From: Haematomicrobium sanguinis DSM 21259
Lineage (GTDB): Bacteria; Actinomycetota; Actinomycetes; Actinomycetales; Micrococcaceae
DNA length: 64,000 bases
Direction of reading: 5' to 3'
Assembly (NCBI RefSeq): GCF_000688395.1
Contig: NZ_JIAG01000006.1
Coordinates: 1-64,000 of the forward strand
In this document: one piece after another, positions 1 to 8,565 of the stretch
Layout: the number at the start of each line of letters is the position of its first letter
Numbering within the stretch: the stretch's first letter is position 1
Notes under the pieces: model-generated
Seen by the model: the letters and a program-made list of their open reading frames with translations, nothing else
The model's database searches: none
What the model was told of the DNA's origin: nothing
Translations under genes and position numbers: made by a program

Positions 1-303
1 TATCGTCGGATCGATTTCTCGCACGGTTTGAAGAATGACTCGCTGCTCAAAACTCAACCGCGAATACGCCCTCCCCCGCGCCCTCACGCCCCCGCCGCTC
101 TCCATCAACGCCGTGTCCGGTACACGAGGACCCGTCATGCCCCCGCGGGAGCCATACACCAGTTCCATACCAGCCAGTCTGGCAAACCTGTTCACACTCG
201 TGCGCGCCACCCCGACACGCTCAGCCACCCGCACCGCGGAAACACCCCGAGCAAGCAAATCAAGGCACAACGAAACCTTCCACCACGGAATCACAGCAGG
301 CAC
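1..303 (-). CDS. IS30-family transposase, N-terminal part (runs off left edge)
   Basis: Read on the minus strand from a GTG at 303, the frame stays open for 101 codons to the window edge. The protein begins VPAVIPWWKVSLCL and continues with a helix-turn-helix-like stretch around residues 24-46 (VAERVGVARTSVNRF), then YSRLSFEQRVIL near residue 85, which resembles the N-terminal region of IS30-type DDE transposases. A GGAG sits eight bases before the GTG. The catalytic DDE domain lies outside the window, so I cannot tell whether the gene is intact. Two forward frames over the same bases (28-339 and 35-373) are antisense shadows. Confidence 0.7.
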   Translation of the reverse strand, partial: MPAVIPWWKVSLCLDLLARGVSAVRVAERVGVARTSVNRFARLAGMELVYGSRGGMTGPRVPDTALMESGGGVRARGRAYSRLSFEQRVILQTVREIDPTI

Positions 304-350
304 GACACACACTCCAAAAAAACTCAGGTGTTGCACTAGCCCCTTGAAAC
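1..350 (-). mobile_element. End of an IS30-type insertion sequence (partial)
   Basis: The transposase start is followed outward by GTGTTGCACTAGCCCC (about 328-343), which looks like the GTGTTGCACT-type terminal repeats of actinobacterial IS30 elements from memory. The other end, its inverted repeat and any target duplication are outside the window, so the boundary near 345-355 is an estimate. Confidence 0.5.
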
Positions 351-610
351 CACCACCAGAATTCGCGTTTTAAGTGGCGACTCGCGGGCAGGTTCAACCC
401 CTCACTGTGATGTTATGTCAACCTCTATTGCGCGAACTTATGTAAACTAGGCTGTGCCCGCTGGCGGTTTCTACCGGTCTCGCGGGTTTTTCGTTGGTGC
501 CATTTTTGGCTGAGAGTCACTCGCACACGGCACCCGAGCGGCCCACACGCTGGCCGCGCATTGAACATGTAGTCGAGCGCCATGACCCGCGCATGAGGAG
601 TAGCAACGCA
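351..610. other. Intergenic region between IS30 end and BCCT gene
   Basis: There is no convincing gene here. A forward frame extends upstream of the transporter to 494, but that part does not look like transporter sequence. An AT-rich stretch at 413-448 (TATGTA at 439-444) may hold the transporter promoter, but I cannot fix a good -35/-10 pair. Confidence 0.4.
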
Positions 611-2473
611 ATGTCGACAACACAAACGGGGGAGAGCGGCACCCCCGCAAACGCGCCGCAAACGAGGCTAGGGGATACTTCGAGTGCGTCTAGCGCCGGG
701 ACGCCCGGCTCAACCCGAGCACCCAAGCTGGACAAGCCGGCAAACCTGCCCTTGCAAAAGTGGGTGTTCTTCCCCGCGGCCGGGCTCATCACGCTCGGCG
801 TCCTCTTGGCAGCGCTCTTCCCCACGCAAACCACCGATGTCCTGAACACCCTGCAAAGTACCGTCATTAATGGCATCGGCTGGTATTACGTGGCCATTAT
901 TGCGGTGTTCATTGTCTTTGCGCTGTGGATTGGCCTCAGCCGTTACGGCGACATCAAGCTCGGCAAAGACGATGATGAGCCTGAATTCTCGGTCATGTCT
1001 TGGTTCGCGCTGCTCTTTGCGGCGGGCATGGGCATCGGTCTGGTCTTCTGGGGCGCCGCCGAGCCGCTGAACCACTTCGCCTCGCCGCCGCCCGGCGTGG
1101 AAGGCGACCCGGTCCAAATCGCCCAGCGCGCCATGTCCCAAACGTTCCTGCACTGGGGCTTCCACGCCTGGGCCATTTACGCCGTGGTCGGTGTCGCGAT
1201 CGCGTATTCCGTCTTCCGCAAGGGCAACCCCATTTCGATCCGCTGGACCCTGGAACCGCTCTTTGGCAAAAAGCGCATTAAGGGCGGCTTCGGCAACCTC
1301 ATCGACGTGGTGGCGCTCATTGGCACCACGTTTGGTGTGGCAACCTCGCTCGGCCTGGGCGTCATGCAAATCTCGGCCGGATTGCAATCCACCGGGGCCC
1401 TGGAAATCGCGCCGGAAACCGAAAACTTGGTCCGCACTGGGCTCATCCTGGGCATCATGACGCTGACCCTTGCCTCGGTCGTTTCCGGTGTCGGCAAGGG
1501 CATGAAGTGGCTCTCTAACATCAACCTGATTTTGGCTGGTGTCCTGCTGCTCGCGGTTCTCTTCCTCGGCCCAACCCTGTTCCTGCTGCGCGAATTTGTG
1601 CAGTCGATCGGTAATTACCTGCAAAACGTGATCGGCCTGACCTTCAACACCTTCGCGTTTCGCGGAGCTGAAGGCGAAGCCTGGCAAGCCGCTTGGACCA
1701 CGTTCTACTGGGGCTGGTGGATCTCCTGGGCGCCCTTCGTCGGGATCTTCATTGCCCGTATTTCCAAGGGCCGCAGCGTGCGCGAATTCGTGGCCGCGGT
1801 ATTGGTGGTACCCAGCCTCGTCGGGTTCCTGTGGTTCTCTGTCATGGGCGGCACCGCGCTCTACCGCGAACTGTTCGGACAAGGGGGCCTGATCGATGAG
1901 GAAGGCGCGGTGGACACCAACACCGCACTGTTCACGATGCTCGGCGACCTCCCCGGCGGACTGTTGCTCTCCATCGGAGCGATGATCTTGGTGACGATCT
2001 TCTTCATCACCTCCGCCGACTCCGGTGCGCTTGTCATGGGTATGCTCTCCACCGGTGGCGACCCGGAGCCGCGCAATTGGCTTCGCGTTTTCTGGGTGCT
2101 CGCCACCGCCGCCATCGCCATTGTGCTCATGGTGACCGGAGGTTTGACAGCCATTCAGACGGCCGCCATTTTGACGGCGCTTCCGTTCTCCATAGTCATC
2201 ATCATGATGTGCTTTGCGACCGCCAAGGCGTTCCACGAGGAACACAAGTTGCTCTTGCGCGCACAGCGCCGGGTAGCGCGCGAGGAAGCCCGGGCGCACA
2301 TTGCCCAGGTGGTGCAAACCCAGGTGGAAAGCCACGTGCAAGACTCCATGGCCGAAGCCGTACAAGAGTCAGTGCAAGAGCACTACGCGGAGAATATGGC
2401 CGATCAGGTCGCCGAGGAAATCGAAGCGCAACTCAAGGATCACTTGCGTTCGGAAGCTCCCGGCAAGTCATAA
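611..2473 (+). CDS. BCCT-family osmolyte (betaine/choline/carnitine-type) transporter
   Basis: A 620-residue integral membrane transporter of the betaine-choline-carnitine family, which imports quaternary-ammonium osmolytes, usually with Na+. The glycine-rich AAGMGIGLVFWGAAEPL lies near residues 138-154. The family tryptophan box, seen as YWGWWISWAPFVGIFIAR, lies near 366-384; both shape the substrate and sodium site. The hydrophobicity pattern fits twelve membrane spans. An acidic, helix-prone cytoplasmic tail runs from about 536 to 620, like the osmosensing tail of BetP. I chose the ATG at 611 because GAGGAG sits ten bases upstream; the longer frame from 494 adds 39 residues unlike the family. 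The last 34 bases overlap the 3' end of the convergent SGNH gene. The substrate cannot be decided from sequence. Confidence 0.9.
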   Translation: MSTTQTGESGTPANAPQTRLGDTSSASSAGTPGSTRAPKLDKPANLPLQKWVFFPAAGLITLGVLLAALFPTQTTDVLNTLQSTVINGIGWYYVAIIAVFIVFALWIGLSRYGDIKLGKDDDEPEFSVMSWFALLFAAGMGIGLVFWGAAEPLNHFASPPPGVEGDPVQIAQRAMSQTFLHWGFHAWAIYAVVGVAIAYSVFRKGNPISIRWTLEPLFGKKRIKGGFGNLIDVVALIGTTFGVATSLGLGVMQISAGLQSTGALEIAPETENLVRTGLILGIMTLTLASVVSGVGKGMKWLSNINLILAGVLLLAVLFLGPTLFLLREFVQSIGNYLQNVIGLTFNTFAFRGAEGEAWQAAWTTFYWGWWISWAPFVGIFIARISKGRSVREFVAAVLVVPSLVGFLWFSVMGGTALYRELFGQGGLIDEEGAVDTNTALFTMLGDLPGGLLLSIGAMILVTIFFITSADSGALVMGMLSTGGDPEPRNWLRVFWVLATAAIAIVLMVTGGLTAIQTAAILTALPFSIVIIMMCFATAKAFHEEHKLLLRAQRRVAREEARAHIAQVVQTQVESHVQDSMAEAVQESVQEHYAENMADQVAEEIEAQLKDHLRSEAPGKS

Positions 2474-3414
2474 CGCACGGCCGCACCGGCTGGTGACACC
2501 GGTGATTGACCGATCAGGCCGCGCGCTCGCAGCTCCTTGGCCAACAGGGGCGCCGCGAGCGCGTGGCCTTCGGCGTTCAGGTGCACCTTATCCGCAAGGT
2601 AGGCGCCCAATCCGTACTGTGTCAGCCACCCGCCCACGTCGATGAACTCCACACCCATGGATGCGGCAAGGCGACCCAAAAGCTGGTCCACCTCCAGGCG
2701 CCGCCCGCCACCGTCCAGATAGCTTCGCGACAGCGTACCAATCATCACCATGGGCGAGGTCGGGTAGCTCTTGCGCAATTCGACAACGAGTGCCCGCGCA
2801 TTGTCGGCAATTTCCGCATCGCTAGCGCCGAGCCTGGCGTCATTGCCGCCGCCTTCGATAACCACCAATGCCGGCCGGCCAAAGGGCAGCACGTAGTCGC
2901 CGCCGCGAATACCGTCCAGAAAATTAGGGCCATTCGCTTTCCAATGCGCCACAAAACCGATCCCGCCCTTACCGCGAAATATGGGTGTGAGTCCGGCTTG
3001 GCGCAGCCCCTGCAACGGCCAGGTCTGGGCGCTGGGCACCCCGCGCGCACCGGCGGCTTGCGAATCGCCAATGATCACGGCGCTCGAGGATAGATCCGCG
3101 CTCGCCGTCTCGATACGTCCCGACTCCGGATTAATGACGCGGGTGCCCGGGATCAGGCTCACGCCTTGGGCCAGGTTGCCGCCACCCAGATGCACGGCTT
3201 TTGGCTGCGTGCTCGGCAGGAACGTCAGGCCCACCAATACCAGTACGACGGCGATGCTCGCCACCGCCGCGCGCGTCACCGCATCTTTCGCGCGGGTGGG
3301 AAGGGGTGCTCGGCGCTCGCCTTGGCGGGCAGACCTCGCGCACGTGTTTTGTCTGATGCGCATGGCGACCGCCCCCTTTTTTGCCTCAACCGGTGGTCTG
3401 CGTGAGTTGATCAT
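2440..3414 (-). CDS. Membrane-anchored SGNH/GDSL-type hydrolase
   Basis: A 324-residue protein with a basic N-terminus, one membrane span near residues 46-68 and an outer SGNH-hydrolase domain. The nucleophile block is IIGDSQAAG (Ser in GDS), the glycine/asparagine block is EGGGNDAR, and the catalytic Asp/His block is DKVHLNAEGH near the C-terminus. Such proteins are esterases or O-acetyl hydrolases acting on cell-surface glycans or lipids; the substrate here is unknown. A second possible start (MRIRQNTC) lies 17 codons downstream and would still keep the membrane span. It is transcribed divergently from typA and its 3' end overlaps the BCCT gene. Confidence 0.8.
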   Translation of the reverse strand: MINSRRPPVEAKKGAVAMRIRQNTCARSARQGERRAPLPTRAKDAVTRAAVASIAVVLVLVGLTFLPSTQPKAVHLGGGNLAQGVSLIPGTRVINPESGRIETASADLSSSAVIIGDSQAAGARGVPSAQTWPLQGLRQAGLTPIFRGKGGIGFVAHWKANGPNFLDGIRGGDYVLPFGRPALVVIEGGGNDARLGASDAEIADNARALVVELRKSYPTSPMVMIGTLSRSYLDGGGRRLEVDQLLGRLAASMGVEFIDVGGWLTQYGLGAYLADKVHLNAEGHALAAPLLAKELRARGLIGQSPVSPAGAAVRYDLPGASERK

Positions 3415-3574
3415 ATGTTAGTTCCCCCACGTTTTTGATCAGCCTCAGGTATCAATCTAGGTGTCAATTGGGGAGCAGTTGCCTGCACCCACTAGAATGA
3501 TTCACGGTGCCGTGTGCGCCCACGCTTCTGCCGCTAACGGCAATCCCCTTTTTGAAGAATTGAGTCTGTGAAGC

Positions 3575-5488
3575 ATGTCTGAACTCACTGGTTCCGCCTC
3601 CCGCAATGATTTGCGCAACGTCGCGATTGTGGCGCACGTTGACCACGGTAAGACCACCCTGGTGGATGCCATGCTCCGCCAAACGAACTCCTTTGCCGCC
3701 CACGGCGAGGTCGAAGATCGCGTGATGGATTCCGGTGACCTGGAAAAGGAGAAGGGCATCACCATCCTGGCAAAGAACACCACTGTGTTCTATGACGGGC
3801 CCGCCGCAAACGGTGAACGCATCACCATCAATGTGATCGATACCCCCGGCCACGCCGACTTTGGCGGCGAAGTGGAACGCGGACTGTCAATGGTGGACGG
3901 TGTGGTGCTGCTCGTAGACGCCTCCGAAGGCCCGTTGCCGCAAACCCGTTTTGTGCTGCGCAAGGCGCTCGCCGCCAAGTTGCCGGTGATCCTGGTTGTC
4001 AACAAGACCGACCGCCCGGACGCGCGTATTGACGAGGTCGTCTCGGAAACCATGGACCTGCTCCTGGGACTCGCGTCTGACTTGGCAGACGAGGTCCCCG
4101 ACCTCGACCTCGACGCAGTACTGGAAGTTCCCGTGGTGTATGCCGCCGCCCGCGCCGGTGCCGCCTCGCTGGATCAACCTGCCGATGGCAGCATTCCGGA
4201 CAATGACAACCTGGAACCGCTTTTCCAGACCATCATCGAACACATCCCGGCCCCGACCTATGACCCCGAGGGCGTCTTGCAGGCACACGTCACCAACTTG
4301 GACGCTTCGCCGTTCCTGGGGCGTCTTGCGCTGCTGCGCATTTACAACGGCACCTTGAAGAAGGGGCAACAGGTCGCGTGGGCCCGTCAAAACGGCGAAG
4401 TCAAGACCGTGAAGATCACCGAACTTCTCGCCACGAAAGCGCTGGAGCGTGTGCCAGCCGAGCAAGCCGGACCGGGCGAGATCGTCGCCGTTGCCGGTAT
4501 TGAAGACATCACGATCGGCGAAACCCTGACCGACGTCAATGATCCGCGTCCGTTGCCGCAAATCACCGTGGATGACCCGGCGATTTCCATGACGGTGGGC
4601 ATTAACACGTCTCCTTTGGCGGGCAAGGTCAAGGGCGCGAAGGTCACTGCGCGCCAAGTCAAGGACCGCCTGGACAAGGAACTGATCGGTAACGTGTCGA
4701 TTCGCGTGCTCCCGACCGAGCGACCGGACGCCTGGGAAGTGCAGGGCCGCGGCGAATTGGCGCTCGCGATCCTGGTGGAGCAAATGCGCCGTGAAGGCTT
4801 TGAGCTGACCGTGGGTAAGCCGCAGGTGGTGACCAAGACCATTGACGGCAAGATCCACGAACCGATGGAACACATGACCATCGACGTTCCCGAAGAATAC
4901 TTGGGTGCCGTCACCCAGTTGCTGGCCGCGCGCAAGGGCCGCATGTCCAATATGTCCAACCACGGCACCGGTTGGGTGCGCATGGAGTTTGTGGTTCCGG
5001 CACGCGGATTGATCGGCTTCCGCACTAAGTTCTTGACCGACACGCGCGGTGCTGGCATCGCCTCGTCAATCTCGGAGGGCTACGAGCCGTGGACCGGCGA
5101 CATCGAGTACCGCACCAACGGTTCGCTCATTGCCGACCGCGCCGGCGTCGCAACCCCGTTCGCGATGATCAACCTCCAAGAGCGCGGAACGTTCTTTGTC
5201 CAGCCCACCTCCGAGGTGTATGAAGGCATGATCGTGGGCGAGAATTCGCGCGCGGATGACATGGACGTGAACATCACCAAGGAGAAGAAGCTCACCAATA
5301 TGCGCTCCTCCACGGCGGACTCCTTTGAAGGTCTCACCCCGCCGCGCACCTTGACCCTGGAAGAGTCGCTGGAGTTTGCTCGCGAAGACGAGTGCGTCGA
5401 GATTACGCCGGAGGCCATCCGCATCCGCAAGGTGATCTTGGATCAGAACGAACGCATGAAGGCGGCGCGCGCACGGGCCCGCGCCTAA
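3575..5488 (+). CDS. typA: Ribosome-associated GTPase TypA/BipA
   Basis: A translational GTPase of 637 residues that binds the ribosome and supports growth in cold and stress. G1 is AHVDHGKT (about 22-29), the switch II region is [11 protein letters not shown] (from about 88) and G4 is NKTD (about 143). The rest matches the EF-G-like domains and the TypA-specific C-terminal domain ([16 protein letters not shown]). No strong ribosome binding site precedes the ATG. A possible promoter lies upstream (TTGGGG at 3468-3473, TAGAAT at 3493-3498, 19-base spacer). Length and motifs are normal for the family. Confidence 0.96.
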   Translation: MSELTGSASRNDLRNVAIVAHVDHGKTTLVDAMLRQTNSFAAHGEVEDRVMDSGDLEKEKGITILAKNTTVFYDGPAANGERITINVIDTPGHADFGGEVERGLSMVDGVVLLVDASEGPLPQTRFVLRKALAAKLPVILVVNKTDRPDARIDEVVSETMDLLLGLASDLADEVPDLDLDAVLEVPVVYAAARAGAASLDQPADGSIPDNDNLEPLFQTIIEHIPAPTYDPEGVLQAHVTNLDASPFLGRLALLRIYNGTLKKGQQVAWARQNGEVKTVKITELLATKALERVPAEQAGPGEIVAVAGIEDITIGETLTDVNDPRPLPQITVDDPAISMTVGINTSPLAGKVKGAKVTARQVKDRLDKELIGNVSIRVLPTERPDAWEVQGRGELALAILVEQMRREGFELTVGKPQVVTKTIDGKIHEPMEHMTIDVPEEYLGAVTQLLAARKGRMSNMSNHGTGWVRMEFVVPARGLIGFRTKFLTDTRGAGIASSISEGYEPWTGDIEYRTNGSLIADRAGVATPFAMINLQERGTFFVQPTSEVYEGMIVGENSRADDMDVNITKEKKLTNMRSSTADSFEGLTPPRTLTLEESLEFAREDECVEITPEAIRIRKVILDQNERMKAARARARA

Positions 5489-5506
5489 ACTCGCGGCGAA
5501 GACGCG

Positions 5507-5512
5507 TAATCT
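5507..5512 (+). promoter_or_regulatory. -10 box TAATCT, leaderless geometry
   Basis: TAATCT ends six bases before the ATG at 5519, placing the transcription start at or next to the start codon. Confidence 0.5.
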
Positions 5513-5518
5513 AGAGCG

Positions 5519-6100
5519 ATGAGCAGAGCGCAACCCGGAGCAGAGAACGCTGTCCCTGGAGCTGAACCGACGGGGGAGGCAAGAATTACCTCAGGCAATC
5601 CTGTCGGTGCCGGGACGCCACCAGGTGAGAAGCCCTATGTGGCGCAAGGCAACTATTATTGGGCGCCGAATGGGTTGAGCGTTCCCGAACCGGAACAGCA
5701 GGGTGTTGCCACCCCGCTCAATGCACTCCTCCGGGCGCTGGTCGCCGGGATCGTTATTGCGGCGCTCGGTACTGTTCTTCATGCCAATGTGGTGTGGCTC
5801 AACGAATCGACGTGGTTCCCGGTGGGAATTTTCGGCTCCTTCGCCCTGGCGGTCTGCCTGTGCGTGCTTGTCGGTGCCTCGAGCGGGCGCCCGATCTTCG
5901 CCGTGATTACCGGGCTGATTGCCTATATCGGTGTGGGGCTCATGATGTTCGGTGTCCCCAAACAAGGGCTGATCGCCACTAACACGGCCATTCCGGTCCC
6001 CAGCACCGCCATGGGCTGGGTGTGGGTCATTTCGCTCGCTGTCGCGATAGCTGTCGGCTACTGGTTGAGTATGCGCGCCCTGCGAAAACCGCAGCGCTAA
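5519..6100 (+). CDS. Hypothetical four-span membrane protein
   Basis: A 193-residue protein. The first ~60 residues are Gly/Pro/Ala/Glu-rich and soluble, with a short YYWAPNGLSVP stretch; four hydrophobic spans follow (about 67-90, 101-122, 126-147 and 163-183), ending in a basic tail. I do not recognise a family. Its place directly after typA suggests read-through, but a -10 box six bases before the ATG also allows its own leaderless transcript. Its stop overlaps the 3' end of the convergent ArsR-type gene by four bases. Confidence 0.65.
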   Translation: MSRAQPGAENAVPGAEPTGEARITSGNPVGAGTPPGEKPYVAQGNYYWAPNGLSVPEPEQQGVATPLNALLRALVAGIVIAALGTVLHANVVWLNESTWFPVGIFGSFALAVCLCVLVGASSGRPIFAVITGLIAYIGVGLMMFGVPKQGLIATNTAIPVPSTAMGWVWVISLAVAIAVGYWLSMRALRKPQR

Positions 6101-6591
6101 CCTGCGGTATTATCCAGGTGGTGGGCTAGGAAGAGCGAGGTGGGAGTCCCGTCCGGGTCCGGTTCCCGCCGTGCGTAATCGTTGAGAACGTCTCGCAGCC
6201 GTCCCATCATTTCGGTGCGGTTGGCGTCATTGAGTTTCACGCCCATGCGCCACACATCCAGTTCTTCGGGGGTAAGCCCATCGATTTCCTGGAGAAACGT
6301 TTCAATCATTACCGGTGCGCCATTAGGCATATTGACGCCCCAGGAGAGTCCCGTTGCCTTATACGGGATTTCCTTGGCGCCGCGGTTCCCGGTACGCACA
6401 TCTTGCGCCTCAAGGAAACCGGTGGCTAAAAGAGTGCGGACGTGATGCAAAGCAGTGGCCGGATTGAGATCGAGTTTTTGCGCAATTTCCTTATTGGTGT
6501 GAGCCTCATGCAAGCAGAGCCTCAAAATGCGCATGCGAACCGGGGAGCTAAGCGCCCGCCCTCGAGCTTGTGCAATGTCATCGGTACTCAT
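6097..6591 (-). CDS. ArsR-type winged-helix transcriptional regulator
   Basis: A 164-residue protein with an N-terminal winged helix-turn-helix: ALSSPVRMRILRLCL, then NKEIAQKLDLNPATALHHV as the recognition region, and a wing near residues 60-75. No Cys pair typical of metal-sensing ArsR proteins is visible, so it is probably a helix-turn-helix regulator of another kind. The C-terminal half (residues 85-164) is helical and unassigned. The ATG at 6591 was chosen over the longer frame because a clean TATACT box sits six bases before it and the HTH starts soon after. Confidence 0.8.
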   Translation of the reverse strand: MSTDDIAQARGRALSSPVRMRILRLCLHEAHTNKEIAQKLDLNPATALHHVRTLLATGFLEAQDVRTGNRGAKEIPYKATGLSWGVNMPNGAPVMIETFLQEIDGLTPEELDVWRMGVKLNDANRTEMMGRLRDVLNDYARREPDPDGTPTSLFLAHHLDNTAG

Positions 6592-6597
6592 GCTTCG

Positions 6598-6603
6598 AGT
6601 ATA
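6598..6603 (-). promoter_or_regulatory. -10 box TATACT, leaderless geometry
   Basis: On the minus strand TATACT is followed by CGAAGC and then the ATG of the ArsR-type gene. This is the best -10 match in the window. Confidence 0.55.
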
Positions 6604-6663
6604 GGCGCAAATACCCCTGTGATTGAAATAGTCCAACCAGTTTTGCGAAAAAATGCCAATCAG

Positions 6664-6897
6664 TCAGGCGCGTACTTTCCGGGGATCTGGCGGCTCTGGC
6701 ACCACTTTCGCCAATCGCACTGTGTCCAATTCGACACTGCGCTCACCCTTTCGGGTCAGCAACGTCACGGTGGTCGATGTGCGCCGTTGAATGTACCCGA
6801 TGACGTCCGTCATTCCGGACTCAATGGCGTATCGGATGACTACTCTCGTGCCCAGCGGAAGCTCGGTGAGAAGTGCTACAAAACGTTGCGCGCCCAT
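6664..6897 (-). CDS. Small SH3-like domain protein (Rv0428c N-domain type)
   Basis: About 77 residues: LPLGTRVVIRYAIESGMTDV followed by alternating strands and ending RLAKVVPEPP. This pattern matches, as I recall it, the SH3-like domain found at the N-terminus of the mycobacterial Rv0428c-type GNAT acetyltransferases; here it stands alone with no acetyltransferase domain. Function is unknown. The ATG at 6897 is preceded by CATACT seven bases upstream; an in-frame GTG at 6915 is the alternative start. It is divergent from fdxA. Confidence 0.65.
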   Translation of the reverse strand: MGAQRFVALLTELPLGTRVVIRYAIESGMTDVIGYIQRRTSTTVTLLTRKGERSVELDTVRLAKVVPEPPDPRKVRA

Positions 6898-6979
6898 ACC
6901 CCCAAGTATGCACACCGCCGGTTACTGGGCGATAATGAAACGGTGCCCAATTGGCGCAGACTCAGAAAGGTTCAGCTCG

Positions 6980-7309
6980 TTGACTTATGTGATTGCGCAA
7001 CCTTGCGTGGATGTAAAGGACAAAGCGTGCATCGAAGAATGCCCGGTCGATTGCATTTATGAAGGCGAACGCACGCTCTATATCCAACCTGACGAATGTG
7101 TCGACTGCGGCGCCTGCGAACCCGTCTGTCCGGTCGAGGCCATCTATTACGAAGATGACGTCCCAGAAGAATGGGAAGAGTACTACAAGGTCAACGTCGA
7201 ATTCTTTGACGAAGTAGGGTCGCCCGGCGGCGCCGCAAAGCTCGGAAACACCGGGCTGGACCACCCCTTCATCAAGGCGCTTCCGCCGCAGAATCAGGAT
7301 CATGCCTAA
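6980..7309 (+). CDS. fdxA: 7Fe ferredoxin FdxA
   Basis: A 109-residue electron carrier. Cysteines at 9, 17, 21, 25, 40, 43, 46 and 50 reproduce the Azotobacter FdI pattern: 9, 17 and 50 for the [3Fe-4S] cluster, 21, 40, 43 and 46 for the [4Fe-4S] cluster, and 25 free. An acidic tail follows. The start is a TTG at 6980, with AGAAAGG nine bases upstream; the frame opens earlier but that part is unlike ferredoxin. The 3' end overlaps dapC by eight bases, so the two are translationally coupled, as in many actinobacteria. Confidence 0.93.
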   Translation: MTYVIAQPCVDVKDKACIEECPVDCIYEGERTLYIQPDECVDCGACEPVCPVEAIYYEDDVPEEWEEYYKVNVEFFDEVGSPGGAAKLGNTGLDHPFIKALPPQNQDHA

Positions 7310-8474
7310 GTTTGGACTCGATCTTCCGGATTACCCGTGGGAGTCGCTTGCGCCCTATCGAGAGATCGCTGCCACGCACCCGCAGGGCGTCATCGATCTC
7401 TCCATCGGCACGCCCATTGACCCCACACCGGAGGTTATCCAGGACGCCTTACGCCACGCGAGCGACGCACCGGGATATCCCACCACCCACGGAAGTCGAG
7501 AACTTCGCGAGGCCATCGCCCAGTGGTTCTCGCGCCGCCGCCAGTCGCCTGAGGTGAACCCGGACGGAGTCCTGCCGACCGTCGGTTCCAAAGAAGCCGT
7601 TGCCTGGCTCCCCGCCCTTTTGGGGTTGGGCAACGGCGATATTGTGGTCTACCCGCGCGTCGCGTACCCCACCTATGACATGGGTGCCCGGCTCGCCGGC
7701 GCCGAGGGTATCGCGGCGGATTCGCTGGAGGAACTCTCCGCCGAGCAACGCGGCCGCGTCAAACTCGTGTGGATCAATTCACCGGGGAACCCCACCGGAA
7801 ACGTCCTGGATAAAGACGCATTGGCGAAGATCGTCGAGCAGACTCGCCAGGTCGGTGCCGTCCTGGCCTCGGACGAGTGCTACGCCGAATTGGGGTGGGG
7901 CAGGTGGGACGTGCAGCTGGGCGGTGAGCCGGTCCCCAGCCTCTTGAACCCGGAGGTCAACGGCGGTTCGCTAGACGGCTTGATCGCCCTCTATTCGCTG
8001 TCCAAGCAGTCCAACCTGGCAGGCTACCGGGCCGCGTTTATGGCAGGAGATCCCTCCCTCATCGAACCGGTGCTGACCGCCCGCAAGCACGCCGGAATGA
8101 TCGTTCCTGCTCCCGTGCAGAACGCTATGATTGCTGCCCTGGGCGATGAAGCCCACGTGGTGGAGCAAAAGGGACGGTACCGGGCGCGCCGCGAAGTGCT
8201 CCGCCCCGCGCTCACCGCACTGGGTCTCACCATCGAGGAATCGCACGCGGGACTTTACTTATGGGGATCGTTCACCGGCGGCGACGCCGAACCCACTGCG
8301 CAAGACACCTGGGACGCCGTCGAACGCTTTGCCCGCATGGGGATTGTGGTGGGCCCGGGAGTCTTTTACGGCAAGGATGGCGACGGCTTCGTGCGGGTGG
8401 CCCTGACCGCCTCGGATGAGGATATCGAGGCCGCCGCTGCGCGCATGCACCTGGCGGAGGACACCCGCTCGTGA
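7302..8474 (+). CDS. dapC: Succinyldiaminopimelate transaminase DapC
   Basis: A 390-residue fold-type I PLP aminotransferase that makes N-succinyl-LL-2,6-diaminopimelate in the succinylase branch of lysine/DAP synthesis. NSPGNPTGNV and SDECYAELGW are typical class I aminotransferase motifs, and the PLP lysine is in YSLSKQSNLAGYRAAF. The overlap with fdxA and the presence of dapD and dapE 8 kb downstream support DapC over a general aspartate aminotransferase. Confidence 0.92.
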   Translation: MPKFGLDLPDYPWESLAPYREIAATHPQGVIDLSIGTPIDPTPEVIQDALRHASDAPGYPTTHGSRELREAIAQWFSRRRQSPEVNPDGVLPTVGSKEAVAWLPALLGLGNGDIVVYPRVAYPTYDMGARLAGAEGIAADSLEELSAEQRGRVKLVWINSPGNPTGNVLDKDALAKIVEQTRQVGAVLASDECYAELGWGRWDVQLGGEPVPSLLNPEVNGGSLDGLIALYSLSKQSNLAGYRAAFMAGDPSLIEPVLTARKHAGMIVPAPVQNAMIAALGDEAHVVEQKGRYRARREVLRPALTALGLTIEESHAGLYLWGSFTGGDAEPTAQDTWDAVERFARMGIVVGPGVFYGKDGDGFVRVALTASDEDIEAAAARMHLAEDTRS

Positions 8475-8565
8475 AAGCGCAGTGCACACCACAGAATTAG
8501 GGCATCTCGCTACTAGCCGGTAGCGTTTAAATCGATGTGTCTCACGGTAGAGATTGAGGATATTC

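Noticed and set aside
710-2365. 551-residue minus-strand frame across the BCCT gene
   Set aside because: It is antisense to a clear transporter, is rich in His, Gly and Arg as GC-rich shadows are, and has no family motif.
3887-4963. 358-residue minus-strand frame across typA
   Set aside because: Antisense shadow of a well-conserved GTPase; no recognisable domain or upstream signal.
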